Positions 55,972 to 64,000 of a stretch of 64,000 bases of DNA are shown in pieces. The notes below the pieces were generated by a model, which had not been told where the DNA came from, ran no database searches, and worked only from the letters and a program-made list of their open reading frames with translations. The translations under genes were made by a program, and so were the position numbers. How positions within the stretch are numbered: position 1 is the first letter of the stretch; each line of letters begins with the position of its first letter. This DNA is from Narthecium ossifragum (Eukaryota > Streptophyta > Magnoliopsida > Dioscoreales > Nartheciaceae): contig OY986969.1 of NCBI GenBank assembly GCA_963920575.1, positions 6,941,076 to 7,005,075 of the forward strand, written 5' to 3'.

Positions 55972-57549
55972 TGATAAGACGTGAAAAGTGCACAAATCAC
56001 CCTCTCAACTGGGTCTCATTAGTCTCCGAGCAATGCTATTTTGATTGTCTTTCTTCCATTTCAGGTATTAGAACCTTCAGCGAAGATTAGATCAAGCTTA
56101 GGGACTAAACGAGCTCACTTAGCAACTCCAGAATGAAAGATCGATCATCACACAAGGAAAGGATCGATTATTCAAGTGCATTAATCAAACAGAGAGCACT
56201 TCAGAGAAGGATCTATCATCCTACATGGGATGATCGATCCACCATGGAGCGTGATCAAGCACACATGGAAAGGATCGATTATTCAAGTGCATTAATTAGA
56301 CAAAGAGCAATTCAGAGAAGGATCGATCATCCACGGAGCGTGATAAGCATACAAGGGAAGGATCGATCATCTCTTTTGTGGATGTTCGATCCTTTACGAG
56401 CATGGCCAGCATGGAAGGATCGATTCTTTGATTGCCAGGAAGAAAATCAACGGCCCAGATCTAATTCAGGGAAAAGGATGTTCCTAGGATATAAATAGGC
56501 ATTTTCTAGGGTTCAATTGAGCTTCTTCTCTTTTGGATGAAAAGAACAGTTTCCTTTCCACTTTTAGACTTTTCTTTGGAGATTCTTTTGGTGGAGATCC
56601 ATGGCGGAAGAGTTTCATCAACATTCACCTACGAATCAAACCCTAAAGATGAGTAACTAAACCCCTCACCAAGGGATTCTTATGATGTAACTAGGGTTTC
56701 TATTAGGGATTTCTAAGATCTAGGGCTTGTATACCTTTTTGCATGACTTATATGGATTAATCTTCGTTCTTTTATAATCTTGGTGTTTATTTATTGTTGG
56801 ATGGGTGGATTGTTCTAATGTGTGATAGATCTAGAGCTATTGCATGTTAGGGCTTGGATTGGACTCATCTAATAGGAGGATCATGCTAGAACCATGGTTT
56901 TTCAAATGAACTCTTTTCCATGATTAGGGATTGTATAGTGCTAGAACCACTATAGTAGTGCTAGAACACTGCATTCTATTCCTAATCCTCCATGTATCCT
57001 ATCTTTCTAGATTTGGCCATCAAGGTGTGAGAATCATCTTGATCTTACACCTAAATCCATATTATAACTATTTTCTTGCGATGAATTCATTCTAATCAGA
57101 GGATTCATTAGCGGTGATCATAACTAACCATTAGATCACCGAATTTTAGATTATTGCTTTCACCGACAAGGGATTCTAATCGGAACTTGTTGAGTGATAG
57201 GGAGAACTAGTCATTCACCTATCAACCATTAGGAGAGTCATTCAATGTTATTAGTGTGCCCTGATCTTAGGAAGACCTGGTAGAACCCGCGTTACGGATT
57301 AAGAATTCCTTGGTCTCTTTTCTTGCATCTTTAAACCCTTAAGTTTCAAACTAGTTTAGTTTTAATTCCAACCTTTCATCAACTCATTCGTAGGAGACTA
57401 TACAAAGCATCTCAACTCAATCCTAATTCCCTGTAGATTCGACTCGGACTCACTGCTAGCTACCCCTAAAGTAGTTAGTTAGTAGTCTGATTATAAATTG
57501 ATAATTTTGAGTAGATTTGTTAAGCCGCAACACTTTACAAGCGCTATCA
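55972..57549 (+). mobile_element. Solo LTR, Athila/Tat-like family, inside copia pol
   Basis: TGATAAGACGTGAAAAGTGC to TACAAGCGCTATCA, with a perfect TSD GTAGC (55967-55971 and 57550-57554). Removing it rejoins KRPKVA with KTYGDDFYMFLV. It is the plus-strand counterpart of 35225-36856, with a TATA-like ATATAAATAGG at about 56489-56499 and a palindrome array just before it. Confidence 0.95.
56133..56437. repeat. Paired GATCGATC array upstream of LTR TATA box
   Basis: GATCGATC or one-base variants near 56139, 56162, 56231, 56320, 56361 and 56416 with partners 20-25 bp away. A 25-30 bp stretch including GAAAGGATCGATTATTCAAG is repeated at about 56157 and 56268, so part of the array has been duplicated. 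Confidence 0.8.
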
Positions 57550-59746
57550 GTAGCTAAAACATATGGAGATGATTTCTATATGTTCTTAGTAGAACAAACT
57601 ACTAATAGTGTTGTGTATCAAACACCAATTAGTTTGATGATTGAGTATGATCCTAAAACTTTCAAAGAAGCTATGACATCTTCTGATGCAGTTCTTTGGA
57701 TGGATGTTATTCGAGATGAGATGGACTCAATAACAGGTAACAACACTTGGATATTAGTAGATCTTCCACCTGGATCCAAACCTATTGGTTGCAAGTGGAT
57801 ATTTAAAATAAAAAGGAAGGTCAATGGTACTATTGAAAAGTATAAAGCTAGATTACTAGCTAAAGGGTTTACACAAAAAGAAGGAATTGATTGCTTCGAT
57901 ACGTATGCCCCAGTAGCTAGGATGTCTTCTATACGTACTATAATAGCTCTAGCTTCAATTTATAAGTTAGTAATTCATCATATGGATGCTAAAATAGCAT
58001 TTTTAAATGATGAATTGGATGAGGAAATATACATGGAGCAACCTGAGGGTTTTATCATGCCACGAAAAGAGAAGAAAGTGTGTAAACTAATACGCTCTTT
58101 ATATGGTTTAAAACAAGCTCCAAAACAATGGTATGGAAAATTCAATCAACTAATTTTAGCTAATGGTTTTATTGTTAATCAATCAGATAAATGTGTTTAT
58201 AACAGATTCGGTGGGGGAAAAGGAGTTATAATCTGTTTATATGTTGATGATTTGCTTATCTTTGGTTCTTATTTACATGAAGTAGAATCTGTTAAAACAC
58301 TTTTATCTAGCAGTTTTGCCATGAAAGATATGGGCGAAGCTAATGTGATTTTAGGCATTAAAATAGTGAAAAGATATGATGGTTTGATGTTAACTCAAAG
58401 CCACTATATTGAAAAAATTCTCAACTGGTTTGAGCACTTCGATTGTTCATCGGTATCTACACCTTTTGCTTCAGGTGATAGATTGCTACCTAATACTAGT
58501 AGGGCAATGTCTCAGTTGGAATATGCGAAAGTCATTGGATGCCTAATGTATGCTATGACTAGTATGCGACCCGACATCCCTTTTGCGGTGGGAAAGCTTA
58601 GTAGATATACTAGCAATCCAGGACAAAGACATTGGGATGTCGTTCATAGAGTTCTAAAATATTTAAAAGGAACTATGGACTATGTGTATGTTATAATGAA
58701 GATCCAACAGTTTTAGAGGGATTCACAGATGCGAGCTGGATCACAAATTTAGAAGATCACTCTTCAACTAGTGGACGGGTTTTCTTGCTTGGTGGGGGAG
58801 CTATTTCTTGGGGATAAAAAAATAGACTTGCATAACTGATTCCACCATGGCTTCTGAGTTTGTAGCTTTAGCTGCAATAGGAAAAGAAGCGGAATGGCTT
58901 AGGAGTTTCTTATTGGAACTACTGTGATGGCCTAAGCCAATGTCTCCTATTTCTATTCATTGTGATAACTAGGCAACATTGGCTAGAGCTTATAGCGGTA
59001 CCTACAATGGAAAGTCTAGACGCATAGGTCTGAGACATATCTATGTGCGACAGTTGATACAAGATGGTGTTATGACTGTGGATTTTGTTAGATCCTGCCA
59101 GAATTTGGCAGACCCTCTAACAAAAGGTTTGTTTAGAGACTTAGTCTACAAGACAGCTCATGGGATGGGTCTAAAGTCCATTTCAGAATTTAATTAATGA
59201 TGGAACCTCAACTCAACTCATGAAAACTTCATGTTTTGAGTTCAATGAGTGATAGTACATCATGCTAATTAATGCAAACATCACATAAATTTCATCCCAA
59301 AGTTTAGATGTTTGGTACCAGAAGTATTTACAATTAAGGTGAGCAAATTCTCTTAATGAGTCAAGGGACCTTGAGTTTAAGTGTTTGATTCTGGGAACAA
59401 TGTTTGATTCACCTATATTAATGCAGAAGTGGGGCCGCTTCTAAGAGTTTAAGAGACTTTAACTCTAAGCATTAACGAAAGGATATGAGACACATGGCCA
59501 TAATGGTGTCAACTAGCGGTTTGGATACTAGAAGAATTGAAGGAGTTTGCGTAGAGCAGAACCGATTGACAATATGAGTTCAAAATTCAAGGTTTTATCC
59601 ATCAAGATCTTCTAGTCAATTTTGTTATGCTTCTACTACATAGAGGTTCAAGTCGCAAGACACCATTATTTATGCAAATGACTTACTTGGCAGAATATAT
59701 CTAATTTTCAATTTTATTTTATTTTATTTTGAAAATGGTGGGAGAT

Positions 59747-60177
59747 TGTTAGATATATTTTCAAATAAACCGTATTTATCTAAAAGCATCGGTTGGGGTG
59801 AGAAGTCAACGATACATATGTATCATTAACTATTCCGAACGGGAAGCTTCTGAATGGACACTTCCGTTCAAGTTTTAGTCTATATAAACTGATTTAATCT
59901 TCTTCTACAGATAGATTTTTTCGTATCTTTCTCCTCATATATTTTGCCAAAAACTCTGTCGGTATCTTACGGACTTTCCTTCATCGGTATTATCACAAGA
60001 AAGTGAGAATTTCGTTGTATCCTAAAGGAGATTCGCCAGAGACCCGTTGTAGTACCGATCTGGTGGGGGAGAATCAACCCTTAAGGGTAGCGACATCCGT
60101 AACGTGCCTCAAAGTTCTGTCAATCCGCTACAGAGTCTTCCTCCTTCCCTTACATCCTTTGATTTCTCCAACACGGG
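59747..60177 (+). repeat. 3' LTR of the pol-bearing copia element
   Basis: Starts TGTTAGATATATTTTC directly after the polypurine tract. TATA-like CTATATAAAC at 59879-59888. The end is uncertain because there is no second LTR copy to compare. It is placed before the LINE-C sequence at about 60178. Confidence 0.7.
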
Positions 60178-61364
60178 GCCGGGGCATTTATTTCGCCCCA
60201 TACCTTTGAGAGCTTCTATGATTTCAGTATCGTTGACTTCACATTCTAGCAGTTCATGCATATCCACACTGACTGATGGTAGATCAGGTAGGTCGAGATT
60301 GGTGTAATTGTTGTCTTCAGTCCAGAGCTTGGAGTAATATGTGATGAAGATTTTTCCAATCTAAGATTTCAGCAACCTTGGACTTGTGACTTCTGGAGGA
60401 AACCAGTTTATGAAAGAAAGAGGAGTTGCGATCACAAGTTTGTAGCCGAACATCTAACTCTCGGGGCAGCTCTTGCTTCTTGCTTGGTTGTCATGACTTC
60501 CTTTTGTTTCTCTAGCATTTTTAGCTGTAATTCATCTCTAGCTGACAAGTTGCCTTGTTCTTCTAGTTTGTATAGGCCATCTAGACAGGCTTCAACCTGC
60601 TTGCTAGTCCGGAAAATGTCCTCACCTTGGCCTACTCTGTCCGAGTCTCTAACGACATCTTTGATGGCCTTCAACTTTGAGGTGAAAATGTATTTTTTGA
60701 GCCGTGGAAGGAGGGTGAATTCCAAATTTGAGAGAGAGCAACCTGAAAGGCTTGTAGTTTCATCCAGGAGTGTTCTAATCGGAAGACTCCGAGACCTACA
60801 AATCTTGATGGGGGGTTCACATTGATAAGGAGTGGATCATGGTCTGAGCCTACTCTAGGCAAGTGATTGACTGGTGTATTGGGGAATCTCTCAGTCCACA
60901 ATCTGTTGCCAAGAGCGCGATCGAGCCTTTCAAGAATCTTAGAATTGCCTGCTTGATTGTTAGAACAGAAGTATCTGGTGCCAAAGAAACCGAGGTCCGC
61001 CATGTCATTAAGATTTACATAATTGAGGAAGTCGCGTTCAGCTTGATCGAAGATGAAAGGTGCACTCCCTGGCTTTTCATCGACAGAGAGGATTACGTTG
61101 AAGTCACCTGCAATCAACAACGACAGCTCGACGGTGTTGAATCGCGACAAATAGTCTCATAGTTCTCTTCAGTCATGATCATGCCTGGCACCATAAACTA
61201 CAAAAAGTGAGAATGCACCGTGCTCCGGTGAAGTGACGACGACATGCGGAACTTGGGCGGACATGTAAGTCATGGATATCTTGCCGATGGAGCGTCTCCG
61301 GAAAGCAAAGATTCCTCCTATCCTGCCATGCGAATGAATTGAATACCCATCCCAATTAAGAATG
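60178..61364 (-). pseudogene. LINE-C endonuclease and connector
   Basis: On the minus strand: GDFNVILSVDEKPGS (about 61107-61063), ILERLDRALGN, and RVGSDHDPLL (60868-60839) with the catalytic S-D-H box intact. The connector then runs to GMGRNKCPGP near 60180. The WNCRG start is missing, so the element is 5'-truncated inside the endonuclease. Stops occur near 61155-61165. Confidence 0.88.
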
Positions 61365-61369
61365 GTTAG

Positions 61370-62676
61370 TGATGTGCTTAATTTCTATATATGTTTGTCA
61401 TACTTTTAATCTTAATTTATGCTAGTTTTTTCTTTATTTTCGTTTTTATTAGAGTTTTTATTTACTTTGTTAATTTCAGTTTAGGAATAATTGTGGAACG
61501 AAGGAATCATGGTGATTTAGGAGGAAATATTCTATTCTCGAATTTTCTGAGACAGCCTTCGGTATTTTGGGTATAACTTCTGCTACAGACCTCCAAATTG
61601 GGTAATTTTGGTGTTTATGGAAAGCCAAGAAAAATCCCTACAACTTTCGTGTTGATTACTTTCCAAAAACTGATGATTAGGAGGGAGACAATTGGGCATC
61701 AATGAACAGCACGAAAAATTCATGTTTGGGAAATTTATTGTTTTGGAAAGAAGGAAGAGGCCGGTAATTTGAGAAGGGGGAAAAAGGAGGAGAAGGCAGC
61801 AAGCATTAGCGGAGGAGTTTTTCAGCCAGCAAAGGAGGAGAAACTTGAGGAAAAAGAAGACGGAAACCGATTCGGAGCTTGTCAACTATTGGTACTCTCG
61901 ATCTACATCTAGTTTTTTCCTTCTCAACTCTTTCATTTTCTCTTTGAAAACCTTTGATTATGAATTCCAAATCTGTGGATGTTTGTTTTGATTCTATTAT
62001 GAACTAAAACTTATTGCTAAGGCCACGATTTAACCTCTTCATGACAATTCCAAGTCCTATTTCTATGTGATCTTGATTTTATCATCCGTTTGAGTATATG
62101 TGATTTGGTTTAATGCTTTCAATCATCTAGCCAATAGTTGATTGATTTGTTGTGCATGTTGATTCGAGAGATAATGCATATCGTTAGCTTCATATGAAAT
62201 ATGTCATGAATTGAACAAAGAGATGTGCTGACGTGCTTCGCGCGGCTTCGATGTGAAATATATTGATCTTAATGTGCTTGAATGCTTTTAAATTTGCATA
62301 AAAATATCACGGGTTATCGCATGTTGGGTAATTCTAATTCTACTCAAGAAATGGTTTTAGATAGATTGGAATATTTCACCGTCAAATAGGATGATATTTG
62401 ATGATTAATGACTAATTGCATGGTGAGGATTTAGGATTGGATTGGTTAGGTGAGTTGAATGCCTTAGTATTTCTATATATTGGGTTAAATCTTCTTCTAT
62501 TTAAGTGTTTCGTAATTAACCATTTTATTCTACTCACCATCATTTTGAATTTTGAAATAATCTAGAGCTAGAACAATTTCAATAGATAATAGGTAAATAG
62601 TCCTCGTGGATTCAACATCATTTTTTATCAATATATTACTTGTTACGATTTCGTGGACTGGCGAAATTTTACAACA
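61370..62676 (+). mobile_element. Solo LTR near the 5' end of LINE-C
   Basis: TGATGTGCTTAATTTC to AAATTTTACAACA, 1307 bp. Perfect 5-bp duplication GTTAG at 61365-61369 and 62677-62681. The general make-up fits a Ty3 Athila/Tat-type LTR, but the family is not certain. It shows no GATCGATC array. Confidence 0.88.
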
Positions 62677-62705
62677 GTTAGTAGGCTCAACAAAGACACC
62701 ATGTT

Positions 62706-62924
62706 CAGTATGGTTAATAGGCTCAACAAATCAAGAATAAAAGTAAAGGAACAATAAGAAAAGAAGCTGCAAAATGAATGACTTAAAAGTGTTCCCAGCT
62801 GCTAAAAAGCTGGAGATCCAGTCTTCAAACTACAGAAGGTGTTTGTTACAGCAATAAGAATGGATGAAACTGCGACACCATTCAAGCAACAAATACAACT
62901 GAAGCAGCTGCACCCCGAAGAGAT
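62706..62924 (-). other. Presumed 3' UTR and flank of the MYB-CC gene
   Basis: Unique-looking sequence between the stop codon at 62925 and the LINE-C insertion at 62705. In the minus sense this is where the transcript should end. If the 3' UTR was originally longer, LINE-C and LINE-B now interrupt it. Confidence 0.5.
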
Positions 62925-64000
62925 TCAAATGGCAGGCAGCCACTGTCTGTCCTTTCGCAGATCTCCATTCCAGTCATGTGAGTCATGGTCTACAAATAAG
63001 GGGTGTGATCTTTTTTGTAGAATGGCTTGAGAACCTATCGCTGCTGAGGCTCTTCCTGGGCTCCCTGTCGATGTCAAGCAACTCTCAACTGAACAGCACT
63101 CGGCAATAACTCGATTCACAGATTTCTCTTCGAAGCACGCAGCCGCGATCTCAGATAGAGGTGGCAAGTTGATGGATTCTGATGGGAAGCTTAAGTGATT
63201 AGCTTCCCTGATTGGAAATTCAGGAAGATCATGTCTGAGAGATTCGGTGCTTGTTACCAAAAGATTTGTTCCTAGGATAGCACTGCATGCCCTCTCTAGA
63301 ATGGAGTGCAAGTATTTGCCTTGTGCATCGATCCGTGTTTGCAGATGCCGCTGAACCTGGAAAAGCGGATTGGGGCATGAAGTGAGATTTCAACCGAGGG
63401 ACGAGAAAGTGTGGTGTAAACATGAGGCGAGAAAATGGAAACAGCTGTTAATAAGACTGCAATGTAATACACAAATTGTAGCAAAAGGTACTAATTGAAA
63501 CATCAATGTCTTTAAACAGATTGAAAGAAAGCATCGACTCCTATTTGAGGCCAATTTTCCAAATGTATGTAAATCTAGGAGTATCATAAGACCACTTCTC
63601 CAGCAAGTGATCAAGGACTATTGCTAATGCACACCATATCAAAGATGGATCAGTTTCCTTGTGTACTCTAGAAGATTGAAGTGACTTGGTGAATAGTTGT
63701 TATGTCACTGGAACAACAGGGTATATTTCCTACATTACTGTCCAATGCCTACACTTCTAAATCATAGAAATCTATAATATTTTAATGGTAGAGTTTGGTA
63801 GTGTCCAGTCAGTTCTGATACTTCTCCAAGCAATCAACTAACAGGGACTTAGTTTTCATGTCATTAATGATATGAATTCCCAAGAACAGGCAATGCTTTG
63901 TACCAGATCAAGAGACTACAGCAAATCCATTCTCACGGCAAGATAAACAGACTGACCTCCAGTTGTTCGTGCAGCCTTCTCTGAAGTTCCATTTGGACTC
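62925..64000 (-). CDS. MYB-CC (PHR1-like) transcription factor, 3' exons, partial
   Basis: Two exons are visible: 64000-63957 (gene continues beyond the window) and 63356-62925, separated by a 600-bp GT-AG intron in phase 0. The joined product reads VQMELQRRLHEQLE, VQRHLQTRIDAQGKYLHSILERA. This is the coiled-coil and LHEQLE region that defines the MYB-CC family of phosphate-starvation-response-like factors; the MYB DNA-binding domain should lie upstream, outside the window. The last 120 residues are serine-rich, with an acidic patch and a tail WLPAI. It binds DNA as a dimer in the nucleus (known of the family). Which PHL member it is cannot be told from this part. Confidence 0.88.

Larger units (their letters stand above)
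55445..59196 (+). pseudogene. Copia pol: integrase end, reverse transcriptase, RNase H
   Basis: Integrase end: TERKNRTLMEML and TPYEAWKNRKPN (55471-55650). After the solo LTR, RT occupies 57560-58700: WIFKIKRKVNGTIEKYKARL, a KGFTQKEGIDCFDTYAPVA block, then YVDDLLIFG (58240-58266) with both catalytic Asp residues. RNase H follows with frameshifts and stops (58690-58980), including ASEFVALAAIGKEAEWL, and the tail LADPLTKGL to the stop at about 59196. The long RT frame is almost intact. Confidence 0.9.
55445..60177 (+). mobile_element. Ty1/copia element, 5' half deleted, with nested solo LTR
   Basis: It begins abruptly inside integrase and runs through RT and RNase H to a polypurine tract (AAAATGGTGGGAGA, 59732-59745) and a 3' LTR from 59747. 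The 5' LTR, gag, protease and most of integrase are missing along with about 500 bp of LINE-C RT on the left, which fits a deletion after insertion. A solo LTR (55972-57549) splits the coding region. The right edge (about 60177) is placed where LINE-C endonuclease connector sequence resumes. Confidence 0.85.
50259..62691 (-). mobile_element. LINE-C: minus-strand LINE scattered over 12.4 kb
   Basis: The poly-A end is at 50259-50266 (T-run on plus). The 5' end lies next to 62691. The 14-bp TSD AAAGACACCATGTT is exact at 50245-50258 and 62692-62705. Reading the minus strand, LINE parts follow in the right order: endonuclease (61364-60178), RT middle (55444-55169), RT end plus zf-RVT plus RNase H (52043-50312). 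The gaps are filled by two Ty1/copia elements and a solo LTR. LINE sequence lost at both copia junctions implies deletions after insertion. Confidence 0.88.

Overview
The window is nuclear DNA of a flowering plant. Two ordinary genes show this: a complete four-exon FAMA-type bHLH gene on the minus strand (43797-45443) and the 3' end of a MYB-CC (PHR1-like) gene entering from the right edge, also minus (62925-64000). Most of the rest is nested transposable elements. The species cannot be fixed from the sequence; the genome is transposon-rich, and no organelle, rRNA or tRNA sequence was seen.

Layout. 1-9512: a 5'-truncated plant L1-type LINE (LINE-A, 287-6591, 18-bp target-site duplication, TSD) split by a minus-strand solo LTR (745-2894, TSD TGACT), then about 2.9 kb of AT-rich repeat debris. 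9513-27892: a Ty3 chromovirus (Tekay/Del type) with TSD CTAAC. Its 5' LTR carries a solo LTR of its own family (11299-13611, TSD ATGAC). Its 3' LTR is split by a minus-strand non-autonomous Athila/Tat-like element (19586-26696) with one long acidic ORF. 27893-32884: repeat debris, a minisatellite and a small non-autonomous LTR element (about 28698-31193). 32885-41859: a minus-strand Tekay-type LTR region holding a Mutator-like foldback (33864-35130, 9-bp TSD), a solo LTR (35225-36856, TSD GGCCC) and another solo LTR (37632-41319, TSD CCTCA), the last with a Ty1/copia LTR fragment inside.

41860-48542 is the gene-bearing island: a GC-rich minisatellite, FAMA, and upstream of it three small DNA transposons with clear TSDs, a hAT MITE sitting inside a MULE. 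48543-62691 is a second transposon block downstream of the MYB-CC gene. It has a short LINE (LINE-B, 48543-50125) and, 120 bp further on, a minus-strand LINE (LINE-C) whose 14-bp TSD copies lie 12.4 kb apart. LINE-C has been split by two Ty1/copia elements and a solo LTR; one of the copia elements carries yet another solo LTR.

Nearly all transposon reading frames are broken, so the only genes likely to be expressed normally are FAMA (stomatal guard-cell differentiation) and the MYB-CC factor. The most unusual pattern is an array of paired short palindromes, mostly built on GATCGATC. It recurs inside the LTRs of unrelated families: Ty3-Tekay, Athila/Tat-like and Ty1-copia.
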